From NCBI GenBank assembly GCA_947359465.1, contig OX375878.1, positions 83,493,627 to 83,557,626 of the forward strand: a stretch of 64,000 bases of DNA, read 5' to 3'. This stretch comes from Metellina segmentata. Lineage: Eukaryota; Arthropoda; Arachnida; Araneae; Tetragnathidae. The position numbers and the translations under genes are program-made. Shown here in pieces: positions 1 through 11,519 of the stretch (positions within the stretch are counted from its first letter, which is position 1; every line of letters begins with the position of its first letter). A model generated the notes under the pieces. It had not been told where the DNA came from, made no database searches, and was given only the letters and a program-made list of their open reading frames with translations.

Positions 1-484
1 GACTGGATTCAATGTGGATTGTGCAAAGATTGGTGACACGAGAATTGTAGTACATACGAAGGTAATGGACCTTTCGTATAAGACTGTTATTAAGACAGAT
101 CCGGTACGTACTCTTGGCCACCCAACCTGTGTGCTCTTACCCTCCATGTAGGGCAAAAGTAAGCAATTTTCATTTGTTTTAAAAAATATTTTTCTTACTA
201 AAATGATAAGAGATAAAAAAAATCATGTAGCCTGGATTTATTGATTCACAGTAGAATGAATTACATTGTATAAAATTTTGAAGCCTATATCTTAATTACT
301 TTACTTTTTATGAATAAAAAATCACTAGGTGCGTACACTTACCCTCCTTTCCCCTATATTGTTTACCAGGTCAGAAAATGTACTCTTCTTTTGCATAAAA
401 TAATATTAAAATACACTTTATAGTATACGTAAATAAATACTTTTACGATTACAACAGTTCGTAATTCTGAAGCATGGTCAGAAA

Positions 485-712
485 ACGAGGTTAACATCTG
501 AGCAGGCATCCCACTCTCCGAGATTCCATACTACGCCAACGTAAGGATATTTGATGCCATGACATCTTTAACGTACATCAGACCAATGTACATGACGGTC
601 TTTAATTGGATCGAGTTTCTAACTTCATTAGTTGGTAGAGTCCAGTTAGTAGCGGGTTAGCAATCCTCCGGTAGCTAATAAGTCACTTTACCCACTGGAA
701 TATCGCGGCCAC
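485..712 (-). mobile_element. Degraded tRNA-derived SINE (shared-tail family)
   Basis: Read on the minus strand, this has a tRNA-like head (GGCCGCGAT...GTGGGTAAAG) followed by the body found in other copies at 31.6, 42.4 and 47.9 kb: the words CGTACATTGG, AATATCC and GGAGAGTGGGATGCC occur in the same order. It is diverged and lacks the 3' tail. SINEs of this kind are transcribed by RNA polymerase III and moved by a partner LINE. It is certainly repeat-derived; the ends are approximate. Confidence 0.6.
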
Positions 713-2344
713 TGATAAATTTCTAATTACATCAATATGCACAGCAGGATAAAATCATTTTGAACTTCCATTGTTGCTTTCAATATATTTGCTATGGAAG
801 AAGGGAAACTATATACACGTGAAAGAGGAAAGTATATGGATCGCTTTACTGTTATTTTGGTCACATTAAAAGGTTAACATTATTAATTTTACTTATATCT
901 CCTGTGGTGTCTTCGCACCAAAACGGTAACATGCAATCAGTACGAATCGTACACAAGGAGAAGACATCCAACTGCGAAGATAATTACGTTCTTATAATTC
1001 TAAGAACAAGATTATATACACTATTTAAATCACCACTTTAACACATTCCCATACATCAAAATATGCATATCACAGGCCAGCGCGAGGAATAAACAAACCT
1101 CACTGCTTCTGGCTCTTTCTTCTCTTGTCCTCTCCAACGGCTTCTGCCGTAGTTTTTAAAATCGCCTGACGGCAAAAGTCCAAACCAATCAAATATCATT
1201 CTGGAACACATCATCATAGAACACTTCGATTTTCAGCTGCTCTTCTCAAGTCCTAAATCGCTCGACTCACGAACAGCAGCTGGCGACAAAATACAACCAA
1301 TCAGAATACATTTGACATTCTGAAATTTCGATGGTTGTTTTCTTTTTCCGGTCGGAGTATTTCACGAAGTCCCACTCCTTTATGGGAACAATGGCCGAAA
1401 TAGATGCCGAGCCACTACAAAGATTCATGATCCAAGCCATCTATCACAAGACCCGGTTTGCACCTCGAAGCCATTTAAAAAAATTATATTTTAAACGAAA
1501 CGTTTCGAACCCTATTGTCCTAAACCTTTAGGTCTTACATGAAATCTTAAGACACATAAACCTGAGATATATTTACGAAAAACAAAGCTTTTTTATTTAG
1601 TAAATGTTTATTCCCCAAAATAAACTCTATCAAACGCGATGTTTCCGAAAATAATGTTTGTTTTTCTTGCACGTACTAACTGAAGTAGCTTCCAAATGCA
1701 AAATGTAATAAAACATAAATTCAACACAGGTTATGCAATATTTGTATCTGTCACTTGACATTAGATCCGAAGCAAATCAGCATTGGTAACTTTTCATTCA
1801 TCACCGCCAATCCCCTGCCGTACTAGCGTGTTTACTTAGCATACCATCTATGTTCCGAAACTATTCTGTTATGTTGTCACTGTCTTTTCAATGCATTTTT
1901 ATTACGTCCATGTTTTTTCTCCTACAGTTAACTCTGACACACACCCTTCCCGTCCCTTATCCAAGACGATTTTCGATTATATATAATTTTGTTCTGAATT
2001 TTTAATCTACGTAATGTTAATAGATTTTCTTATCGGTACATAGAGGGTCCTTGGCCTAGAAGCTTCCAATAAATTTTCACACTCTTCCTCGTCTTTTCTA
2101 TATTGTGGTATCCCAAATATTTGGTATAATTGATAACAAAATGGAATAATTTATATTATAGTAACTACTATTTTAACTATGGCATTATTTTTATTCTTTT
2201 AAATGTTTTCAGTATGTTTTGTTTAAATTAATTAAGTTCAAAAAGAAAAATATATTTAATCATAATATAAATAAAAAATAAATGTATGTGTGTATGTTAT
2301 TCCTTTAATCAATTCTAAGCAGACGAAGTAAACCAATTTATTAA
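713..2344. other. AT-rich intergenic DNA, no recognised feature
   Basis: No open frame with recognisable protein similarity and no clear repeat. A 66-codon frame at 1331-1531 has no domain or neighbour to support it. The stretch 1080-1470 is somewhat more GC-rich and complex than its surroundings. Confidence 0.4.
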
Positions 2345-2799
2345 GTTTATCTCACTGTTTGTTTTCGGACGGTCGGTTTAAAAGTAGCTCCAGTCCATTT
2401 CTTATTATTAAAGCAGCCCTCAAAACTCTAGATTTCGTGGTTCCCTGGTCTGTAAGCGTCTCTCTAACTCGTCTCACAAATGTTCTATGGGGTTTAGGTC
2501 GGGACTCTGGGCATGCCAGGGAAGACGTTTTACATCCATATCTTGATACCACTGTTTGACAGAGGTCTGCAACATGACATAGAGCAGTGTCGTCCTGGAA
2601 GTAACATTCGTCCATTTCGTAAAATTGCCAGAGCGTAGGAAGAACTTGATTGTGCAAAATGTTTATGTAGGCGTCGGCGTTCAATTGACCAGGAACAACA
2701 TGCAAAGATCCCAGGTCATACCACGAAAAACACCCCCCAAACAAGTAGTCGGATTTTATACAAATCCGCTGGCGTCCGGTCCATTATTGTAGGGTAGTG
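2345..2799 (-). mobile_element. Tc1-like element, internally deleted and 3'-degraded
   Basis: The right end is a Tc1-type terminus (CACTACCCTACAATAATGG on the minus strand) followed by TA, the expected target duplication. The minus-strand interior carries the C-terminal half of a Tc1 transposase. The terminal repeat runs almost directly into the middle of the catalytic domain, so the DNA-binding half and first catalytic Asp are missing. The element at 59346-59913 has the same junction. The left inverted repeat is not present; similarity to the other copy stops near 2428 and the 2345-2428 boundary is uncertain. Confidence 0.8.
2352..2744 (-). pseudogene. Tc1 transposase, C-terminal DDE fragment (broken)
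   Basis: A 130-codon minus-strand frame. Residues 1-55 match the DDE_3 core of Tc1 transposases: VPGQLNADAYINIL, then FQDDTALCH holding the second catalytic Asp. Family members are about 340 residues long, so only about a third remains. After QTVVSRYG the frame is wrong: the expected SPDLNPIEHL block lies in another frame of the same strand, and the Trp after it is a stop codon. The third catalytic Glu codon survives but is out of frame. It cannot make an active enzyme. Confidence 0.8.
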
Positions 2800-2809
2800 T
2801 ATATATATT

Positions 2810-2890
2810 CTGTGTCAGTAAAAAAATTTCCGTGTGTGTGTACATTACTTGGTATTGTCTGTCTTGTGTCTACAGCAGCATATTCAAGTA
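2810..2890 (+). repeat. Possible SINE-tail fragment beside the Tc1 copy
   Basis: TTCTGTGTCAGTAAAAA followed by ATTTCC and a GT-rich run resembles the segment just after the tRNA-like head of the SINE at 62523 (TTCTGTGTCAGTAAAAATTT). The Tc1 copy may have inserted into an older copy of that SINE. The match is short, so confidence is low. Confidence 0.3.
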
Positions 2891-5328
2891 TGTAACTTGC
2901 TCCTTAAACCAACCAATCTTTAAACCCTAAACATTTGATGCACTTTCGTCTTTCCTACGAAGATAGCTAAATTTAAAGGGGTCATGTAGGTTTTTGTATG
3001 TTACATATATGTAAATTAACAGGCCAACCCACAATTCTGAAAATTTATTTTTCCAAATTTATGGAATGCAAAAATTGTGGGATAAAACAAGGTGTTATTT
3101 AAACTTATTAAAGTATTTGCTAATCTAGTATTTGATCTAATGTTCTTAAGTTATGTGTATATTTAAAAAACATCCACACTCAAAATTTTTAAAACAACTA
3201 GTGGATCTACAATTTTTTTATATACTCGCTTAAGTAACGTACATTAAATAAAAACATCATCCATTTAAACACAACGGATGGCAAAAAAGAGGAAAGAGAG
3301 TTGATTAGAAATTCATAATTAAAGCATGATTTTTAATTATTATTTTCAATCTGTATTGAAAAGATATTATTTATAAGAAAGCTTGAAAATGTTAAAGGCA
3401 CCACACAAAAACGCCTTTTTTAATTATACATTGAGCTCTACAAACTTCGGAAAAAATTAAACCTCCATTCCCTTCTACAGAAAAGTAAACAAGTGAAATC
3501 AAAACAAAAGAAAAGCGACTGATAATTATTTTCTTATAATTAAGCTTGGTTAATGAGATTGTCGTCTGCATGGAATGCAAAGAAGACAGACTCCAAGGGA
3601 AAGTGGCTTAAAGAGATGCCCATATAGTTCCAAAGCAATTCGCGGTACTTTAAGAACTTAGAATTTGAAACTGAATATTGAAATGGCAGCGCATTTTATT
3701 TTGAAACTTGAAATTTGCCAAATTAGAGAATTAAGTTGTTTAAACAAAAGACCCAATGATTTGCGATAGGTTTCAGTGTAAGGCAACATATCTTAAGCAC
3801 ATCAAGAACTTGAAAGAGCAGAGTCGTCCCTTTATCCCCATTGAGCGCCATTTTTTTTGTCGTTCTCTCTTCCCATTGAGGAGGTTCGACTGTTAAGTTA
3901 TGCATGTGCCAAAGCACTTCTCTTAAAAGCATCATGTCGCTCTCCTTCAGAAGTCGGAAAATTTCCAGACCGATGTTTGCGGAGTGAAGTTTTAAAATAC
4001 AGAGTTCATTACGTGGTAAATTAATTAATGTTTATTAAACGTCTACACTTTTCCGTGATTTAAGTACGCGAAGAGCGTACGTGGTGTTTAATCTGGTACT
4101 CCACGTGGAAAGGACGCAGTGGAAGATAAATACGAACTGCGCCATTTGAGATCGTTCGATCGACACTCTCTTCGCCCCTCCGTCGAATGAATAAATAATG
4201 AAGTAAATTTTAAATCAGTTTTGGACACTATTCCAAAGCAAGGTGACGTAAGTCAGTGAAAGAAGATTGTGAAAAAAAAATGCCGAACTAACGCGTTATT
4301 TGTTTTTCTGTTTGAGTCGGCTTTATTTTAAATTCAGGCGTATTCCAGATTATATGCAGATGGGGTGAAAAGCAATATTAATTATGCAAGCTGTAGATTC
4401 TTATTTCAGATGGATTTCATTTTGTACTAAATTGGAAGTTCTCTATAAAAAAAATTTCATCATTTATCGAAATTTGTAAGAAATGTGAATTACCAATGAA
4501 AATAGCCAGAATTACTTGGAGTAAAAGATTTTTACATATTAAATGATAAAGTATCATCGCATATTCACTGTTGATACGTTTATATGGGGAATTAATATTT
4601 ACAAACATTTTTGTTGCGAATTTTAAATAAAGTATTATATATTTGAAACTTTATTTTCAGTTAATTTTCCATCTACTTTTAATGTAAAGTGGACCATTAT
4701 TAAATGTGCACCATTCGGAGATTTTCTTAAGCCCCAAACTCAATAAGTAGTAATTTGAACTTGGATTTTTATAAGAATAGTAAACAGTTTGTGTGTAAAC
4801 AAAAAAGGATTAAATAAAAAAAATTGTGTTGTTTTTCTAACTTTTTATACCCATTATTGTGAATTGTTCTTACGTCCTAATCTCAAAATATCTTGATTTA
4901 CGACCATATTTTCTCCTTACGTACACTCATTCTTAAGCCTGTTGAGATACTGACATAATGGTGGGGTGTATAGCTGCTGTTTAAGGTGGTACGTAAACTT
5001 TAATTTAGATATTTTTGCATCTTTTCGCTCTCTGTGGAGACATTGTCTGCAGATTAATTGATCCAATCCACATTTCTGCACTTGTGAAGAATTTCAAATA
5101 TACGTCTTCAATAAATTTACGTATTTCACTTTTCCATGATTTCATCAATATAATTAAATTTCTAACCTCTCCAGGCCCAGCATATAATCACTATACAAGC
5201 ACCGATATACATTTATGCTTGAGTGTGTACTATCTGCAGAGTAAGGGATTAACATATAAATATAACATCGTTATAATAATGGTAGTACAATGAAAATACC
5301 TGCCTTCTTATCTTGGTATTAAAATGTA
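2891..5328. other. AT-rich intergenic DNA, no recognised feature
   Basis: The open frames at 3392-3580 and 3723-3935 (minus) and 5015-5293 (plus) are short, AT-driven and unlike any family I know. The segment 3900-4200 is more GC-balanced but shows no coding or repeat signal. Confidence 0.4.
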
Positions 5329-5638
5329 CAGCTTCAGTCTACTTTTATAACGGTGGCAACGGCGTTAGCGCTTTTTTTTTAAGCACTTTTATAGTCGACA
5401 AAGAAAAGGTATTTCAAATGAACCCATGAAATCAAACGACAGTTAAACGCATTTTGAAAGAACTTAGAATATTTAGAATGAAAATTTAAAAATTCCTCTT
5501 GACGAAGTTTCCGTAAAAAACCGCAATAACCGTAATACAGATGGGTTGTCTAAACCTGTTAATATTCGCTACTAGAAGTGCGCCAAAAAAGCGCCAAGGT
5601 TGTTGCCACCGTTATAAACGTAGACTAGACTGAAGCTG
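5329..5638. mobile_element. 310-bp MITE, GGTGGCAAC family (short copy)
   Basis: The left end CAGCTTCAGTCTA, then TTTATAACGGTGGCAAC, is mirrored at the right end: the reverse complement gives CAGCTTCAGTCTA plus a 5-bp extra, then TTTATAACGGTGGCAAC. TA flanks both sides as a target duplication. There is no coding capacity, so it is a non-autonomous inverted-repeat element of Tc1/mariner type. A longer relative lies at 52328-53157 and shares the interior segment ending near ATGAAAATTTAAA. Confidence 0.85.
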
Positions 5639-8600
5639 TACCTAAAAGAAAAACGCTCAAACATTATGTTTTTATTGCATAACTCGAGAGATTGAGCAAT
5701 TATCCAGAGAAGTAAAAATTCTAATCGCAACACTTTATTCTAAATTTAACTTTATTATTGGTATTTTTTAGAACAAATTGTTTCGCTTTGCTTCTAAGTT
5801 AATTGTAATAAACAATGCTAATAGTATTTTAAAATTTTTACTTCGGCTATTACTTACAACTATTGCCTATTTTTGTACGTTTGTCAAAATCTAGATCTAA
5901 AACATAAAATTTTTGTACATCAATAATGCAAGTTTTTTTTTCTAACACCGTTTTTAAAACAAGGAAATTGTATCAATACGAAGCGATGTACATGTATCAC
6001 AAAACTACCGCGGTCGGTTGTCTAGATATAACCCAGACCACGTTCAAAGGACCATTTTTTCAAAGTTGTTAAGCGAAATAGTTTCTCTCACTTAGGTCTC
6101 ATACTTCATACACCCGTTTCTAACCATGTCACAGCAATTTGTTGCAGTCTTTAACCAGAAAAATAACAGTCCAAGGCGCTCCATATCAAGAAGGGGGGAG
6201 GATAAACAGATCATGTTTTTTAGTTTACATTGATCTGTTCTCACTAGTATGTATTTTTAATAAAAGGACAATCTCAAACGAAACTAGTGAAATTGGATTA
6301 TAAAAAATGAACTTCCATTAATATTTCGTTACTTACCACATTTATTCCTTCCTTTTAATCGTATCTAAATTCCATTTGATTAAAAAAAAAAACAATTTTA
6401 AACAAGATTCCCTGTAGAATAGATGCTCGACAGTGTCAAAACATACAAAAGGAGCCTAATCATTTCTCTTGCAGCAGCATTTTCATTTCCGATGCCTTGC
6501 AAAGAGCACTAAGCCACTGCTATCCTGAGCGGGATAAATTAAATTCCAGTTATTATCGTTGTCGGCTTGTTACGCGGAACATTAAATTTCCGATTTCGAA
6601 AGAAATTTCACTTTGAAGCAGCAAAACACCGCTTCAGAAACTAATTTCTTAAAAGCTATTAATTCATTTTAAAGCCGGCAGGAACAGTAATCATTCCTCT
6701 CTTCGCGTAAATTGATTCCCCGTTTCTTAAAGTTTGCTTTTGATTTTCGCTTTAGGGACGAGTCCTATTTTTGATTAAATTCTTTTCATTGCTCCAGTCC
6801 GCTTTGGGATTTCAATGAACTGCTTATTGTAACAGCCGCTAGTGACAAAGTTATTTTTGAATTTTGATTTTCGAGGAACGAATGCAGAGTGAAGGTTCTC
6901 TTTCATATAGAAATATTACATAAAAAAAACGCTTCGCGTTGTATTTCAACAAGAGAATGATATTTTTTTCGCGTCCCATCAGAATACTTTTCTCCCACTG
7001 TTGAAAATAATTCTATGCGGTGGAGTCTTTTATGTAAAAAGGGGCCATGAAGCTCAAAGCTGTTCGAAAAATTGTTCCAAGTAATATTTGAAAAGAATCG
7101 AGGGAGAACTGAATGTATATCAAAATTTTCAAATTATCTAAGGTATTGATATTTTTACTAACTCTGATGAGCTTCAATTCTTAAAAAGACTTAATATCGT
7201 TAAATTAGGAATTAATATATTGATGTCTCTGTAAACATGATAACTTAAATGGAATTCAATTGAGTTGTGATATTATTCAGTAAAAATTCGGAGAAACGAC
7301 CCGCTTTACGATGACGGAATGTTTTATAGCTATTTCTATTTCAGAATATGAAAACTCTAAAAGTCTATTCTTTAAAGTAAGATATGCTTCTGTGGGTTAT
7401 GAATAACAAGATAAGTTGAACTGACGCTTAGCTTCTCCCATACTTATATCATTCGATTCTTTTGACAAAAACGATAGCGCAGAGGATTCGAAGCAAATGT
7501 ATGCACACTACATTTCTGGAATAAAATAGCAAGTGCGTAAAATTAGGTTATTATGATTTGTTTCTAACATAACCAAATAAGTCTATTAATTTCCAGTATG
7601 CATTTAAATCTTCAAGAAACAAAAGAAAAACCATCATCAACATATCTAAACAAAAGATGTCCATATTGCATTTCCGTAATTTTTAATTTTGATCTTTAAA
7701 TCGAAATAACATGCTATCTAATTTTCCCTCTTGATATATAAACCTTATTACTTTCTCGCACTTCGATTAACATTTGTAATACGACAGCTATTCAGACTAA
7801 CGCGTTTTATTTTCAATAAAATTGGACATTGCGCTTCATTATAAAACGGGATATTTAGTATCGAACTGAATTATGTATTAATTAAAATTTAGTAATTCAA
7901 ATTTTGTGCGAAGTTAATACAGTGAAACTTTTATGAATTTATGAGATTATAATATTTGCCGATGAATGTTAATCTTACAGTACATTAAGTTAATTATGAT
8001 AGAAATATGAATATTTCACTTATAGAGATCATATGTTTTTAGGCTACTTTAAAAAATAAACCGAATATTTACTTGCTTTATTCCTTACTGATTGAAAACG
8101 TGAAACAAAATTATTATTTTGGAATAACATTTAATAATGATTATTTCAATCTGCAAAATAATCATACAAATAAGAGATGTACTATCAACATCTGATGTTT
8201 GATGACAAAATATGTTTTGGCACATAAAAGCATCTTAAAAAAATTGCAAAACAGCAATTAAAAAACTGTAGGTAATGGGAATATACAGTATAAATGACTC
8301 AATTAGACCTTGAAAATTATGATTCGAAATAGGTTACTCTAAAATGATTTAAAATAGAATAAATAGACTAAAAAGACAAGTTTTATTGATTTGTTTCGAA
8401 ATTTTTGTAGAAATACTTTCTTGGGTCAAACCTATCCTGTACTTTCATAAAAAAATAAGGTATTAAAATTTTTTATTTCCATTTTAAATCCGTTTTAACT
8501 ATAATATCCGTTACGTAATATAAACTCAATAAACGCACTTCAAACGCGCTACTACAATCAAGCCTTGGTTCTTGCTACTATAATTAAAATCCAATTAATG

Positions 8601-8949
8601 ATAGAATATAAAAACCGTTATTTTCCAATGTCTTTGTGAAAAAATAATGCATTTAAATTTAAATAACTAAAATATGATTTATTTTCGACTTATAATCAAC
8701 TTATCCACTAAATATCACGCTCATTTTATCTACAAGGACTTGTATGTCTAACTTAAATTTAGCATAATTTCTGCTGCTATATCTTCATAGAATTTAACCT
8801 TGACTTTATCAGCAAAAACTGTAATAGTACAGAAGAATTCCAGATTAACACAAATAAGCTAATAATTTATAATTAAAGCTTTTAATTTTTGAAAAAAAAT
8901 AATTTTGGCTGTGTTCGTAGCTAAATAATTTTGCTAGCAGTTTGATTAG
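5639..8949. other. AT-rich intergenic DNA with a more complex stretch at 6470-7080
   Basis: No gene or repeat recognised. 6470-7080 has mixed composition without microsatellites and might hold regulatory sequence, but nothing here proves it. 7080-8950 is very AT-rich. Confidence 0.4.
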
Positions 8950-9120
8950 TCCTTTTACACCCATTTTTTGAAACACATGACTAAATAAGACCGGGAACTA
9001 ATGCTTAAAGTGGACCCCAAACCACTACGAACATATATATCTTAACTGGGATTCGAACTCAGAGTTCAATCGAGGGCCAGAACGGGGATGTCATATTTTC
9101 TGCAATGAAAACAGACTTAG
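8950..9120 (-). mobile_element. tRNA-derived SINE fragment
   Basis: On the minus strand GAGTTCGAATCCCAG is a good RNA polymerase III B-box. It is followed downstream by GGTTTGGGGTCCACTTTAAG and TTAGTTCC, which resembles the tail of the SINE at 22488. A clear A-box was not found, so the 5' end is probably lost. Confidence 0.45.
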
Positions 9121-10520
9121 TTTGCTCTTCATTATTATTTAATTAGACAAATCAATTTTATGTTCGCTTTTAAATGCTTATGTTTTTGAATAGAGGCTTT
9201 ACAAACATGCAAATGAGTTTTACAATTATAAGGGGGAAAATTACGATCTGCAAAAGCAGTCTGACTAAATATGGATACTTTTGCGTCAAAAAGACCCTGC
9301 CCAACTTCCCGATCCGTTAGTAAAAGCGTATTGAGAATCATTTCCACAAAGGATTTTGGTATCTAACACGACTGTTAAAATATTCAAAAGTTCTTCAGCG
9401 ACTTATGGTTACTGTATTATCATCTGATATACATCACCACAATTAAATTTCTAATCATAAATAGAATCCGATGAAACGTAGTGGTGAAACGTATCAACGG
9501 AAAGAAATTGCACCCTAAATTGGATATGCTTTCTTCACGTCCGAAAAGAAGCGTTTGCGAAAAAAAGCCTTGAAATTTCGTATAAAAAGGGAGCCGTCGC
9601 AAGAACCATAACCACTCATCGCATGCAAATTTTATCTGGCAAACAAGATGGAGAGGTAGCGCAAAAAAATAAGATCATCTCGCACTACTGCGCAGTGAAG
9701 TTATTCGTGGAGAGAGAGAGGATTCAGCCACTAGGAAATCTGCGGAACGCACACAAAATAACACAGAGGCGCTACAGGGAGGAAATAGAAGGAAAAAAAG
9801 GACGCACTCCAGGACCGCGGTGATGTTTTATTCAAGACGTGTTGACCGAAAACGAAGTTAGAACAAATGAACCGCTATTTCCTGCGGATTTTCATTTGAT
9901 TCGGGTTCCAAATTAGATCAATTTTCGGTAACTACATGATAGTGTTAGAAAAATACGGACGTAACTGGAGAGGTGGTTTTTTTTTATTGGTCGCTTCCCC
10001 GCTGCTTCTCCTTAGCGTTATTGTTCAATCTAATAAGTAGTAATTTTATCGCCTGGCTGCGTTTGGGGGGTTGTTTTTCGCTCCTTTGCAATCTAGGGTT
10101 CATTGTTTCGTTTTTGCATTCGATAACTTACGTGGACTTAAAAAATTGCATTCACAAATAAACATTTAGGTATTTTATTTAAGGAAATACACACAAAAAT
10201 AGTTATCTTTTGATTTCCTAATTAACTATATTTTATGTAGTAATTGTTATTTGATGCATAGCAATGCGTTATGAAATGTAAAAGAGGCTTTCATTTTACT
10301 GCGACTTACTATTTCTCATATATTTGGACAGATGTCATTTGTTTCACTTTTATATAAGCTATGTTTACTTTTATAAGTACACTTCCTGGATTTCTTAAAA
10401 ATCATTAAAACTCATAAAGTTATGATCATTAAGTAAGTCAAGTGCACTATCAAATTTCAATGGCATATTATTATGATAGATGATTTTTACAGTATACATA
10501 TGGCAACGATGTTTAGGTTA
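9121..10520. other. Intergenic DNA; unrecognised 66-codon frame at 9623-9823
   Basis: The plus-strand frame at 9623-9823 is in a more GC-rich patch (9560-9860) and encodes a basic Arg/Lys/Glu-rich peptide with no motif I recognise. It lacks splice or promoter support. The rest is plain AT-rich DNA. Confidence 0.3.
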
Positions 10521-10524
10521 TGCA

Positions 10525-10712
10525 AGAAGGCTTTAGTACTCACGTTAGGTTAGTGTGGAAGTTTAGAGAGTTGGGTGCCAGCTCATGTGTTGCCTCGTCA
10601 TCTGACCGTGGTTCAAAACTAGATGATCATGTCCTCATGTCCTTTCCCTTCGGGGATTGATCCCGGACCATTGTCAATAGCCCGTTGTGTTTCTCTAATA
10701 CGAAGTTAATTA
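10525..10712 (+). mobile_element. SINE 3' half (shared-tail family), head missing
   Basis: It contains the family words GTGCCAGCTCATGTGTTGCC, CTCGTCATCTGACCGTGG, CTTCGGGGATTGATCC, GGACCATTGTCAATAGCC and the tail ending GAAGTTAATT. The tRNA-like head is absent. The tail runs directly into the duplicated segment that follows. Confidence 0.75.
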
Positions 10713-11303
10713 AAAAAATTACCAAAATTGCAAGAAGGCTTTAAAATTTAAATTCGTGTTTAGACAGTCGTTTCATTTTTATGTTCTGAAGATGTACAGA
10801 AAAGATGCCATGCATTTTTTAGAAGTTCGGATTTATCAGCAAATGTTTTACACTTAACAAGAAAAGCAGACGATAACTGTACACTTTAAATTTCTATGAG
10901 AAGGATTTTCAATTTAAACAAACAAATCAGACGTAAAGCATAGATTTTACTTCCACTTCACAAATGCTCTATCACGATACATATCGTGTTACCTTAAAAT
11001 ATAGTTTATATAGTACGACGTTAATTAAAAAAATTACCAAAATTGCAAGAAGGCTTTAAAATTTAAATTCGTGTTTAGACAGTCGTTTCATTTTTATGTT
11101 CTGAATATGTAAAGAAAAGATGACATACATTTTTTAGAAGTTCGAATTTATGAACAAAATGTTTTAAACAAGAAAAGCAGACGATAACTGAACACTTTAA
11201 ATTTCTATGAGAAGGATTTTCAATTTAAATAAACAAATCAAGCGTAAAGCTTCACAAATGCTCTATCACGATACATATCGTGTTACCTTAAAATATAGTT
11301 TAT
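10704..11303 (+). repeat. Two-copy tandem duplication, ~315-bp period
   Basis: GTTAATTAAAAAAATTACC starts both units, at 10705 and 11020. The units stay aligned to GTTACCTTAAAATATAG (10988 and 11281). Unit 2 lacks about 20 bp present in unit 1 (around TAGATTTTACTTCC). The units differ by scattered substitutions, so the duplication is not recent. A more diverged relative is seen at 14340-14490. Confidence 0.85.
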
Positions 11304-11519
11304 CACCGTTTTATCAATGTTTGGCGTTTAATCTAATTGACGATGACATATCAACTATCATTTAAGATTTCGTGTTAGATTAATGTGTATAATAAACGTG
11401 CTGAAATCGAATTCAAAAATCAAGTCGAGTGACATTACCTTCGGAATTTGTACAGAAAACACAAAACTGCAGAAATACTACAACTATTTACATTAAGCTT
11501 CACAAAAAGAAGCCTCTCA

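Noticed and set aside
2352..2559. Plus-strand frame at 2359-2559
   Set aside because: Shadow of the Tc1 transposase remnant on the opposite strand.
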